Below, in pieces: positions 42,631 to 50,853 of a stretch of 64,000 nt of DNA (positions are counted from its first letter, which is position 1; each line of letters begins with the position of its first letter). The DNA is from VXYK01 sp965214565 (GTDB lineage Bacteria > Actinomycetota > Acidimicrobiia > Acidimicrobiales > Aldehydirespiratoraceae). The notes beneath the pieces were generated by a model. The model saw only the letters and a list, made by a program, of their open reading frames with translations. It made no database searches and had not been told where the DNA came from. The position numbers and the translations under genes are program-made. The stretch covers positions 2,294,001 to 2,358,000 of the forward strand of contig OZ243951.1 in the NCBI GenBank assembly GCA_965214565.1. The letters run 5' to 3'.

Positions 42631-44913
42631 TCAAGCGATGTGCTGGCGGATGATGTTGAGCGCGCTGCCGGCCTTGAACCACTCGATCTGATCCGCGGAG
42701 AAGGTGTGATTGGCGGCAAAGCTCCAGGACTCGCCGCCGGGGGGCGTGACCTCGACGGTCACCTGCGTGTCGGGGGCCAGATCAGCCAGACCCCGCACCG
42801 CGATCCGGTCGTCCTCGCCGATCCGGTCGTAGTCGGCGCGGTCAGCGAAGGTCAGCGGCAGCATGCCCTGCTTCTTGAGGTTCGTCTCGTGGATGCGGGC
42901 GAAGCTGCGGGCGATCGCCACCACGCCGTTGCGGAACCGGGGTTCCATAGCGGCATGCTCGCGGCTCGAACCCTCGCCCATGTTCTCGTCACCGATAACC
43001 ACCCAGCGCAGGTCGGCTTGGTGGTAGTCCCTGGCCAGTTCGGGGAAGGGCTTGACTGAGTCGTCGAGCTGGCTCTTCCCGTGCCCGACCTCGTAGCCGT
43101 CGAAGGCGTTGACCGCTCCGGCGAAGAGGTTGCCGGAGATGTTCTCGAGATGGCCGCGGTAACGCAACCACGGACCAGCCATTGAAATGTGGTCCGTCGT
43201 GAACTTCCCCTTCGCCTTGACCAGCACGGCCAGGTCCTCATAGTCGTTGCCGTCCCACGGCTTGAACGCTTCGAGCAGCTGCAACCGATCCGACGTCGGC
43301 GAAACCGCCACGACGATGTCGGAGCGGTCCTCAGGCGGTGCCAGGAACTTGTCGTCACCAGGATCGAATCCCGCCTCGGGCAGTTCAATCCCGACAGGCG
43401 TCGCAAGCCCGACCTCCTCGCCGGCATCGTTGGTGATCGTGTCGTTGACCGGATCGAAGTCGAGCGTGCCGGCCAGCGCCAGGGCAATCACGGTCTCAGG
43501 GGAGGTGACGAACGCCAGCGTCTGCGGGTCGCCGTCGTTGCGCTTGGGGAAGTTGCGGTTGTAGGAGGTCACGATCACGTTGGGAACGCCTGCCTGATGA
43601 CCCGACTCTGCGGAACGGTCCCACTGGCCGATGCATGGCCCGCAGGCGTTGGCGAGCACCGTCGCCCCCAGCGCCTCGAAGTCCGCCAGCAGGCCGTCGC
43701 GCACGATCGTGGCCCGGATCTGCTCCGAGCCGGGAGTGACCAGCAGGCGCGTCCTGGCCCTGAGACCGTTCGCGGCTGCGGCACGGGCGATCGAAGCCGC
43801 TCGGGTGATGTCCTCGTAGGAGGAGTTGGTGCAGCTTCCGATCAGCGCAGCACTGATCTCGAGGGGCCAGCCCTCGGTCTCGGCCTCCTCACCTAGCTCG
43901 GCCACTTCACGGGCCAAGTCGGGGGTGTGGGGGCCGTTGATGTGCGGGGTCAGCCTGTCGAGGTCTATCTCGATCACCCGGTCATAGAAATCGTGCGGAT
44001 TGTTGAGCACCTCGTCGTCGGAGCGCAGGTGGTGCGCCACCGCATCGGCCGCATCGGCGAGGGCCTCGCGCCCGGTGCTCTTCAAGTAGCGGGCCACCGC
44101 GTCGTCGTAGGCGAACAGGGAAGTCGTCGCCCCGATCTCAGCGCCCATGTTGCATATCGTGGCCTTGCCGGTGCAGCTCAATGAAGCAGCGCCCTCCCCG
44201 AAATATTCGACGATCGCGCCGGTCCCGCCCTTGACGGTGAGGATCTCGGCCACCTTCAAGATCACGTCCTTGGGGGCCGCCCAGCCGTTGAGAGAGCCCG
44301 TCAGCTTGACGCCGATCAGCATCGGCCACTTGCTGTTCCACGGGGAGCCGGTCATCACATCGACCGCATCGGCACCCCCCACGCCCACAGCCACCATGCC
44401 GATGCCTCCAGCGTTGGGGGTATGGCTGTCGGTGCCGATGATCATGCCCCCGGGGAAGGCGTACTGTTCGAGGACGACCTGGTGGATGATCCCCGAACCG
44501 GGCTTCCAGAAGCCTCCCCCGTACTTTGCCGACACCGATTCGAGGAAGTCGTACACCTCTTTGTTGGTGTCGACCGCGGCGAGCAGGTCGGTCTTGCCGT
44601 CCTCGCGCGCTGAGATGAGATGGTCGCAGTGGGTGGTGGTCGGGACCGCGACCTCGTCGAGCCCGGTGGTCATGAACTGGAGCCAGGCCATCTGCGCGGT
44701 GGCGTCCTGCATGGCCACCCGGTCCGGTCGATAGTCGACGTAGGAGTCGCCCCGATCAAGCTCTTGGCCGGGCCGGTCGAGATGGTTGACGAGGATCTTC
44801 TCGGCGAGGGTGAGCGGCCTGCCGAATCGCGTGCGGGCGTCGCCGATGCGCTGATCGAGCGTGGCGTACACCCCTTCGACGAGCTCGATTGGTGTGCTTG
44901 GGGCAACTAACAT
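42631..44913 (-). CDS. Aconitate hydratase
   Basis: 760 residues from the ATG at 44913; the TTG at 44952 adds 13 unconserved residues. Iron-sulfur cysteines are in ALIGSCTNSSYEDITRAASIA and VLANACGPCIGQWDR (CxxC). Further typical blocks are GGMIIGTDSHTPNAGGIGMVAVGVGGADAVDVMTG and VVIGDENMGEGSSREHAAMEPRFRNGVVAIARSFARIHETNLKKQGMLPL (swivel domain). The length fits the mitochondrial-type enzyme rather than the 890-residue AcnA. It interconverts citrate and isocitrate, beside citrate synthase and AceK in function. Confidence 0.95.
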   Translation of the reverse strand: MLVAPSTPIELVEGVYATLDQRIGDARTRFGRPLTLAEKILVNHLDRPGQELDRGDSYVDYRPDRVAMQDATAQMAWLQFMTTGLDEVAVPTTTHCDHLISAREDGKTDLLAAVDTNKEVYDFLESVSAKYGGGFWKPGSGIIHQVVLEQYAFPGGMIIGTDSHTPNAGGIGMVAVGVGGADAVDVMTGSPWNSKWPMLIGVKLTGSLNGWAAPKDVILKVAEILTVKGGTGAIVEYFGEGAASLSCTGKATICNMGAEIGATTSLFAYDDAVARYLKSTGREALADAADAVAHHLRSDDEVLNNPHDFYDRVIEIDLDRLTPHINGPHTPDLAREVAELGEEAETEGWPLEISAALIGSCTNSSYEDITRAASIARAAAANGLRARTRLLVTPGSEQIRATIVRDGLLADFEALGATVLANACGPCIGQWDRSAESGHQAGVPNVIVTSYNRNFPKRNDGDPQTLAFVTSPETVIALALAGTLDFDPVNDTITNDAGEEVGLATPVGIELPEAGFDPGDDKFLAPPEDRSDIVVAVSPTSDRLQLLEAFKPWDGNDYEDLAVLVKAKGKFTTDHISMAGPWLRYRGHLENISGNLFAGAVNAFDGYEVGHGKSQLDDSVKPFPELARDYHQADLRWVVIGDENMGEGSSREHAAMEPRFRNGVVAIARSFARIHETNLKKQGMLPLTFADRADYDRIGEDDRIAVRGLADLAPDTQVTVEVTPPGGESWSFAANHTFSADQIEWFKAGSALNIIRQHIA

Positions 44914-45020
44914 GAAAAGGACCCTGTTCGTTCGCTGACGCTTTGCTTCCACTGTAGAGGCCGAGCGAATCGATCCCGAACACGACTCCGACCGGGCCCA
45001 GAAACAGGCCCAGGAACCGA

Positions 45021-45069
45021 CTGTGGGCGGCCGAAGCGCTGGGGGGTGGGACGCTTCAGCCGCCCACAG
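45021..45069. terminator. Long hairpin downstream of the sigma-factor operon
   Basis: CTGTGGGCGGC pairs perfectly with GCCGCCCACAG, extended by a second near-perfect arm (CGAAGCG with CGCTTCA); the loop is about 13 nt. It lies 37 nt beyond the stop at 45106 and before the aconitase promoter. No T run follows, so the stop may need factors. Confidence 0.55.
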
Positions 45070-45105
45070 GGTTGGTGGAGGGACCTGTTGATTGGAGGGG
45101 GAGGG

Positions 45106-46731
45106 CTATTGAATGGTTGCCTTGAACCACCTCGGTGCTTGTGCTTCGAATGTGTCCCCGACCGGCGCGAAGCTTGTTACGTGGGCGAACACGAAGCCGT
45201 CTCCGAGGGCCACGGATATCGACGCTTCGCTGTCGCTGAGCCCGAGGGCAACAGCTGGGGACTGCCAGTCCCAGTCGGTCCGGTTGGGTGACCAGCCGAT
45301 TCGTGGAGCTGATTGTCCGGATCCGCCGGGGTCGTCGGTGACGGGGTAGGCGACCGCCACAGCCGCGCTCGGGGTGACGTCCACTGATGCGAGGTTCGCC
45401 ATGCCCGGCAGAGTCATGGGGCTGCTCGCGGGGTCTGTGAGTCCACTGAGCGCTTGAATCGACAGTCCGTTCCCGTAGCTGCTGACAGACCAGTCGTCGA
45501 GACGGAATGTCATCTGAGCCCCGTCCACCTCGGCGCCGATCGAAGCCTCGGACCATTCAACGCCGTCGGTCGAGGTGATCAACAGGTCGTCTGTCGGAGT
45601 CGTCATGGCGATGTAGAAGCCTTCGGAGTCGCTTGCAGCGGTGGTGTGCCAACTCTCGTATGCGGCGGTGAGGTGTGCGGGCCCCCCATCGCTCGAATGG
45701 ACCTGAATCTGGTCACGGCCAGCCCGGTAGCGGTCCAGCGAGGCCAGCTCCTCTTCATCGAGTTCGAAGCTGTACTGCGACGAACCGGTGTCCTGGGTCT
45801 GCGCGAAGCCGCCTGCGGGGTCGCTGCACGCACCGAGCCCCCCGTCCTCGGTGTGGTCGGCGAGGAAGAAGCACAGGGTGTTGCCCGACAGTGCCCACCC
45901 GGCGATCTCTGCGTCGTCGCTGACGATGTCTCGTTGCGAGATCAACTGCATTATGTGCTGGTCCTGGCCCTGGCGGTCGACCGCGCCTTTGGTGATCACC
46001 ACCAGATGCTGATTCGACACCAGTGCATCGATGAGGGTCGGTGGGGTTGCACCGGTCGGGAGCGACTCGAGGAGAACTTCGGTCCAGTCGGCACCCTGGT
46101 CGTCGGAGTAGAAGATCCGGGCGAAGGAGTCGAACTCCAGTGTGGTGAGCAGCCATCGGGGCCCGGAGACGTCGACGATGTCGGGCGACACTCCCTCGGG
46201 GAGTTGAACCCGAGTCCAGTCCCGGCCGTTGTCGGTGATGATAAGGGCCGCCCCGGATTCGCCGTGGACTCGGGCCACGACACGTCCGTCGCCCACAGTG
46301 TCGATTCCGGTGACGCTGTGGAGGCCGGCAGGGAACAGATCAGCAGGTTCGTGTTCGGTGAACACGAGGGGCTCGACGGCGTCTGGGCCCGTACCCTGAT
46401 CCGTGCTGACGTTCTCCGGCGTTGCAGGATCGGTGCTCGGCGGGGCCGTGTCGGTTGATTCGGAGGCGACGATCACGGCAGCTTCGTCTCTGTTGAATGC
46501 GTTGTAGGTGACGAGGCCGCCGGCGAGCAGAGTGATCGAGGCCGCGATCCCGACCACCGTTCGTTGGGCGGTCCTGGCACGTGCCCGGGACGCAGCGCGC
46601 TCGGCAATGAGCGACACAGGCGGAGTGTTGACACGGGTGTCGACGCGAGCGCCGATCGCGGAGCCGAGAGCCGAGCCCAGTGCCATGTCGGCTTCTGCTG
46701 TTCCCTGTGTGGTCGTTGGTTCGTCGTTCAT
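45106..46731 (-). CDS. Membrane protein with propeller-like outer domain, probable anti-sigma factor
   Basis: 541 residues; its ATG overlaps the stop of the ECF sigma gene (ATGA). The cytoplasmic part is about 57 residues, then one membrane helix (TVVGIAASITLLAGGLVTYNAF, about 58-79) and an acidic threonine/proline linker. The large outer domain (about 120-541) has Asp-box-like turns: ITDNGRDWTRV, YSDDQGADWTEV and TSTDGVEWSEA. This resembles BNR or sialidase-type propellers. No zinc anti-sigma motif (HxxxCxxC) is seen in the cytoplasmic part. The position right after a sigma factor makes it the likely partner that senses a signal outside the cell. Confidence 0.78.
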   Translation of the reverse strand: MNDEPTTTQGTAEADMALGSALGSAIGARVDTRVNTPPVSLIAERAASRARARTAQRTVVGIAASITLLAGGLVTYNAFNRDEAAVIVASESTDTAPPSTDPATPENVSTDQGTGPDAVEPLVFTEHEPADLFPAGLHSVTGIDTVGDGRVVARVHGESGAALIITDNGRDWTRVQLPEGVSPDIVDVSGPRWLLTTLEFDSFARIFYSDDQGADWTEVLLESLPTGATPPTLIDALVSNQHLVVITKGAVDRQGQDQHIMQLISQRDIVSDDAEIAGWALSGNTLCFFLADHTEDGGLGACSDPAGGFAQTQDTGSSQYSFELDEEELASLDRYRAGRDQIQVHSSDGGPAHLTAAYESWHTTAASDSEGFYIAMTTPTDDLLITSTDGVEWSEASIGAEVDGAQMTFRLDDWSVSSYGNGLSIQALSGLTDPASSPMTLPGMANLASVDVTPSAAVAVAYPVTDDPGGSGQSAPRIGWSPNRTDWDWQSPAVALGLSDSEASISVALGDGFVFAHVTSFAPVGDTFEAQAPRWFKATIQ

Positions 46732-47252
46732 TGTTCAAGGGCCCTTCTCAGATTGCGAAGCCCCCGCGATGCAGTGCTCTTCACCGTTCCAGGACGCATG
46801 TTCAGAGCGTCGGCTATCTCCCTCTCCGACAGGTCGGCGTAGAATCGCAGCACCAGAACGGTCCTCTGGTTGACGGACAGTTGCTCGAGAGCGTCGATCA
46901 GGTAGTCGCGCTGCTCGACGGGCTCTTCACCGCGTCGTGTGAAACCGAGGCGTCGGCGGACTTCGCGTTTGCGCAGTTCGCTGCGGGCTCCGTTGACCAC
47001 ACTGACGCGGAGGTAGCCGCCTGGCTCATCGAGCCGGTGCCAACGCTCGAACACTTTGGCGAAAGCGTCCTGCACGATCTCCTCGGCGCGGTCCAATGAG
47101 TCCACCAGGCCCTGGGCCAGCTTGACCATCGCTGCATACTCCGAGCGGTACAGGTCATCGAACCCGCCGACCGCGAACGCGTCGCCGGCCGCCGAGGTTG
47201 TCGTGTTCCTGTTCGGCATAGCAGTAGGCATAGCAGCAACTGTCTCCATCAC
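46728..47252 (-). CDS. ECF (SigE-type, SigJ/SigM-like) RNA polymerase sigma factor
   Basis: 174 residues from an ATG; a start at 47219 (MPNRNTTT) is an alternative. Region 2 is FDDLYRSEYAAMVKLAQGLVDSLDRAEEIVQDAFAKVFERWHRL (about 30-73). Region 4 is LIDALEQLSVNQRTVLVLRFYADLSEREIADALNMRPGTVKSTASRGLRNLRRAL (about 118-172), with a normal helix-turn-helix. It is the short class of sigma factor, controlled by the membrane protein encoded next to it. Confidence 0.92.
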   Translation of the reverse strand: MMETVAAMPTAMPNRNTTTSAAGDAFAVGGFDDLYRSEYAAMVKLAQGLVDSLDRAEEIVQDAFAKVFERWHRLDEPGGYLRVSVVNGARSELRKREVRRRLGFTRRGEEPVEQRDYLIDALEQLSVNQRTVLVLRFYADLSEREIADALNMRPGTVKSTASRGLRNLRRALEQ

Positions 47253-47342
47253 TACCCAACGACGCCCGATACAGAGCTTCGGTTCCCTCAGGTCTGTCCG
47301 TGTTCGGCGTGTGTTGAATTGTGGGAGGCTGTTCCTGTCCGG

Positions 47343-48218
47343 CTAGCGGACCTTTGAAAGGACCTCATCTGCGTACCAACTCAGCGCGCCCAGCTTCTCG
47401 TCGAGTGGCTGCGTGTCGGGTCCGGGCGAGTAGGCGTCACGGAAACCGACGATCACATCGGTGACACCGGCGGCCTCGAGGCGTTCGATACCTTCGGGGG
47501 AGTAGGCGTCGACGCTGATGGCGTGGACTTCGAAGGGCAGATCGGCCCGGTCGTGGCTCCGGCGCGACTCCTCGACCACCGACATCATCCGCGCCAACTC
47601 GCCGGGATCTCCACCAGCGTGGATCCAGCCGTCCCCCAACCGTCCGGCACGCTCGAGAGCCATTGCCGAATGCCCTCCGACCAGGATCGGGACCCGCTCG
47701 GCGGGGACGGGACAGAGCTGTATCTCGGGGATCTCGTAGAAATCCCCCGAGTATCCGAAGAACTCTCCGTTCTGGAGCCCGTTGATGATCTCGATGCACT
47801 CGTCCATGCGCGCACCCCGCCGTTCCCAGGGAACTCCCGTCACGTCGTAGTCCTCACGCCAGGGACTCGTGCCGACACCGAACCCGAAACGCCCGCCGGT
47901 GATCACCCCGACCGATGTGACCTGCTTGGCGACCAGTGCAGGATGACGGACCGGCAATTTCACCACGAACGTCGTGAAGCGGATGCGCTCGGTGACCGCG
48001 GCGAGGGACGGAATCAGGGAGAAGGGTTCGATGAACGGCTTGCCTTCGAGGAACTCGCGGCTGCCGTCAGCGTTGTAGGGGTACTTGGTGTCGGCGTCGA
48101 GGGGGTAACAGATCGAGTCGGGGACCACGAAGCTGTCGAAACCTGCCGCCTCGGCCGCCTGCACCAGCGGTGCATACATGGTCGGGTCGATCATCGATTC
48201 CGCATACGAGAAGCGCAT
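47343..48218 (-). CDS. LLM-class (probably F420-dependent) oxidoreductase
   Basis: 291 residues from the ATG at 48218; TAGACT is 8 nt upstream (leaderless pattern) and a longer frame to 48299 covers the acyltransferase end. The barrel blocks are AAGFDSFVVPDS, FTTFVVKLPVRHPALVAKQVTSV, GGRFGFGVGTSPWREDYDVTG and VPILVGGHSAMALERAGRLGDGWIHAGGDP. The last is typical of the F420 branch. It lies 65 nt after the PlsC gene in the same direction. The substrate is unknown; a redox step in the lipid-type operon is possible. Confidence 0.87.
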   Translation of the reverse strand: MRFSYAESMIDPTMYAPLVQAAEAAGFDSFVVPDSICYPLDADTKYPYNADGSREFLEGKPFIEPFSLIPSLAAVTERIRFTTFVVKLPVRHPALVAKQVTSVGVITGGRFGFGVGTSPWREDYDVTGVPWERRGARMDECIEIINGLQNGEFFGYSGDFYEIPEIQLCPVPAERVPILVGGHSAMALERAGRLGDGWIHAGGDPGELARMMSVVEESRRSHDRADLPFEVHAISVDAYSPEGIERLEAAGVTDVIVGFRDAYSPGPDTQPLDEKLGALSWYADEVLSKVR

Positions 48219-48283
48219 GGGGCGTGAGTCTAACGTCTGAGCCGTCCGCGACCTGTTGTCTCTCTTGGTCACTGCGCTTGCGC

Positions 48284-49237
48284 TCAGAGATTGGGCCAAC
48301 GCCTCCCGCGTTGGCGGGCTCGACGGGAACGATCGCCGAGCGACCAGGCCCTGCGCCAGGCGCCCGTCGTGGGCCCGGTGAGTTGCGGTGTTGCCTGCGC
48401 ATGCGCCCTGAGGCGTGCCTGGTACCAGTCCGACGACGCCTCGTCGGCGAGGGCCGACACTTCGGCCTCGATCCGTGCCGCGAACCGGGCCGTGTTCTCG
48501 CCCTCAGCGGGCACGAGCGGCTTCCCGAAAGTGACCGACGTGGTCGAGGGCTGGGGCAACGACTTGCCCTTGCGCAATATCCGCCCGGTGCCCTCGATGT
48601 GGATCGGCACAACCGGCCTTCCAGACTTCTGAGCCAGATAAGCAGCGCCGCCGCGGAAGGGCTGGCCCCAGCCGTCGGGGCTGCGCCCGCCCTCGGGAAA
48701 CAGCAGCAGGCTCCAACCCTGTGCCGCCAGCTCCGCTGCCTGATCAGCGGAACGGCGGCTGACACGGCTGCGCTCGATCGGGATCGCTCCGATGACCAGC
48801 GACGACAGCGCTGAAGTGAGCCGTGTGCCGAAGAAGTAGTCGGCAGCGGCCCCGACCAGGATCTGGTGCCGCCACGGTTCGGGAATCGATGTCAGCAACA
48901 GCGGCGTGTCGAGGTGACTGTGATGGTTGGCGGCAAAGATGGCGGGACCCTGCAGCGATGCCAATCGGTCCTGCCCTCGACGATCCGGCGCGGCCAACCC
49001 GAAGACTGCAAGCCGCATCGGGCCGTCCACGATCGCGGCCCTCGCCAGACGAGCCGGATACTTGCGGGCCCAGGCTGTGTCGTAGTCGGCGCCGCGGTCG
49101 GCAGTCTCAGGGGCCTCAGCGACGCCTCTGGGTGTCGACGGTGCCCGATAGGGAAATCCGAGGCTTCGATAACGGCGAATCGGTGAGAGCCCGCGGGGCA
49201 GCGGCGGCAGGTCGAGTTGCTTGGCCAAGCGGCTCAT
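48284..49237 (-). CDS. PlsC-type 1-acylglycerol-3-phosphate acyltransferase
   Basis: 317 residues; the ATG overlaps the stop of the LarA-like gene (ATGA). PlsC motifs are IFAANHHSHLDTPLL (HxxxxD, about 99-113), VIGAIPIERSRVSRRS (about 145-160), LLLFPEGGRSPDGWGQPFRGGAAYLAQKSGRPVVPIHIEG (about 177-215). It uses acyl-CoA or acyl carrier protein to acylate a glycerol-phosphate or similar alcohol. The strict coupling to the two preceding genes points to a joint pathway that starts with an acyl-CoA reductase. Confidence 0.9.
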   Translation of the reverse strand: MSRLAKQLDLPPLPRGLSPIRRYRSLGFPYRAPSTPRGVAEAPETADRGADYDTAWARKYPARLARAAIVDGPMRLAVFGLAAPDRRGQDRLASLQGPAIFAANHHSHLDTPLLLTSIPEPWRHQILVGAAADYFFGTRLTSALSSLVIGAIPIERSRVSRRSADQAAELAAQGWSLLLFPEGGRSPDGWGQPFRGGAAYLAQKSGRPVVPIHIEGTGRILRKGKSLPQPSTTSVTFGKPLVPAEGENTARFAARIEAEVSALADEASSDWYQARLRAHAQATPQLTGPTTGAWRRAWSLGDRSRRARQRGRRWPNL

Positions 49238-50853
49238 GACACGTCCGCCATCAGAATCGGAGGGTTGTGGAAGTGCGTGATCGATGGGCTGGGGCCTACC
49301 ACGTCGCTCGCCATCTCCAGTGCATCCTGCATGGTCGAGGCAGGCTGGAAGCCGAGGCGACGCACAGACCGCGGATCACCGCCGACAACGATCACACGAC
49401 CGAGCCATTGCAACGCATGAGCCCCCCAATACCACATGTAGAAGGGGTGGACTCCGTGGTACGCGTAGCTGTTGCGATACAGGTGGATGTACCACTCGTC
49501 GTGGGCGAACTGCTTCTCGTAGCGCTTCTCGATCTCCACCGGATCGGTGGTGTCCGCCAGCACCTGCTCGAAGAAGTCGATGTAGCTCGGGTGATGGACC
49601 GGGTGGAATTCCCACGGTGTGGGATGGCTCATGATCACCACCCCGCCCTCACGCACCAGTGGCTTGCCCCGGTACAGATTGAAGAAGTAACCCAGCCCGA
49701 GACACATCACCAGGATCGGGTTCATAACCGAGTTGACGTTGTAGGGGCAGATGTACGGAAGGCCGAACGTCAACACGTCGGTCTGCCCCTCGACGGGCAC
49801 GATGTGCTGCGCGAAGACGTTCTCGAGGGTCTTGTTGTGGACCGCCTCCACCTCGCCGGCCTGCACCGACGTGAGTTCGTAGGGGGCTTCCCACGCCTGG
49901 AAGATCTTTCGCCGCGCCGCTGAGGGCGTCACATCGAGGGCGTTCTTCATGCCGATGAAAGTTGCCCGGTCGCGAGCCGACCACTCCCACTCGCGTTTCT
50001 GCAGGACCGAGAGCGGGCCGTCATAGCCGAACGTGTTGTTGTTGATGGTCGTCTCGATCTGGAAGACACGGGGGCCGTGCGCCTTGATCACCTCGCCCTG
50101 GCGCCAGTTTGAGTGATGCAGTTCCGAGGAGTGGCGGTCCATGAAACTCTTGGACTGCTGCATGGTCGCCACGTTGTGGTGATGGCGCACACCTGCGTAG
50201 TCCGACAGTCCGGTGGCGGTCGACTTCCAGCCCCCGTCCATCGAGACGATGTTCAGGTTGACGTAGATCAGCAGGTCGGACTCGGCCGCACGACGGTTCA
50301 TCGTCACCTGCTCGTCGTGGCGGGTCAACCCCAGCTCGACCATGCCGTCGGGATCCTCGGCGTCGTGGTTGTAGAGCGTCTCCTGCGGTGCGAAGGCGTC
50401 ATAGATGCGATCACCGAGAGCGTGGCGGAGCTCTGCTTCGGTCATGCGTCGATGCAGGGCCAGAGCGGCGATCAAGTGGACGTCGTCGACGGCCGCGGCG
50501 GCCGCCATGTCGAGGACCTGCTCGATGATCCGTTGTCGGATGTCGGGTTGGCGCATCGAAGGAAGCGGCAACGACAGGTCGTCGAAAGCAATGGTCAACT
50601 TCATGCCCGGCCGCAACAGCGCAGGCAGGGGATCCTCGTTGATCGGGTTGAGCAGGGCCTGACGGATCGCCTCGTCGGGGTCGTCGAGGCCCGCCAGAGG
50701 CTCGGCCGGGTAGATCACCCGGCTGCGCCCGGCGGGCAGCTTCTCGAGACGGAACTGTTCGCCGTGGTGGAACAGGATCGGGGGCGTCGACTTGTCGACT
50801 TCGAGCACGAAACCGGGGCGGGGCGCCTTGCCACGAGGATCGGAGCGGTTCAT
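49234..50853 (-). CDS. LarA-like (DUF2088) protein in a lipid-type operon
   Basis: 539 residues from the ATG at 50853, which overlaps the stop of the reductase gene (ATGA). The first half matches the N-terminal domain of nickel-pincer lactate racemase: TIAFDDLSLPLP (aspartate of the usual DxTR site, arginine lost), LIAALALHRRMTEAELRHALGDRI (histidine), NHDAEDPDGMVELG and SMDGGWKSTATGLSDYAGVRHHH, which has the GGxK lysine and following histidines. It is about 110 residues longer than LarA (about 425). The rest has no family I recognise but contains clusters of aromatic and histidine residues (YHGVHPFYMWYWGAHALQWLG). LarB, LarC and LarE, which make the cofactor, are not in this window. Function unknown; a racemase or hydratase acting on a 2-hydroxyacyl substrate is possible. 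Confidence 0.72.
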   Translation of the reverse strand: MNRSDPRGKAPRPGFVLEVDKSTPPILFHHGEQFRLEKLPAGRSRVIYPAEPLAGLDDPDEAIRQALLNPINEDPLPALLRPGMKLTIAFDDLSLPLPSMRQPDIRQRIIEQVLDMAAAAAVDDVHLIAALALHRRMTEAELRHALGDRIYDAFAPQETLYNHDAEDPDGMVELGLTRHDEQVTMNRRAAESDLLIYVNLNIVSMDGGWKSTATGLSDYAGVRHHHNVATMQQSKSFMDRHSSELHHSNWRQGEVIKAHGPRVFQIETTINNNTFGYDGPLSVLQKREWEWSARDRATFIGMKNALDVTPSAARRKIFQAWEAPYELTSVQAGEVEAVHNKTLENVFAQHIVPVEGQTDVLTFGLPYICPYNVNSVMNPILVMCLGLGYFFNLYRGKPLVREGGVVIMSHPTPWEFHPVHHPSYIDFFEQVLADTTDPVEIEKRYEKQFAHDEWYIHLYRNSYAYHGVHPFYMWYWGAHALQWLGRVIVVGGDPRSVRRLGFQPASTMQDALEMASDVVGPSPSITHFHNPPILMADVS

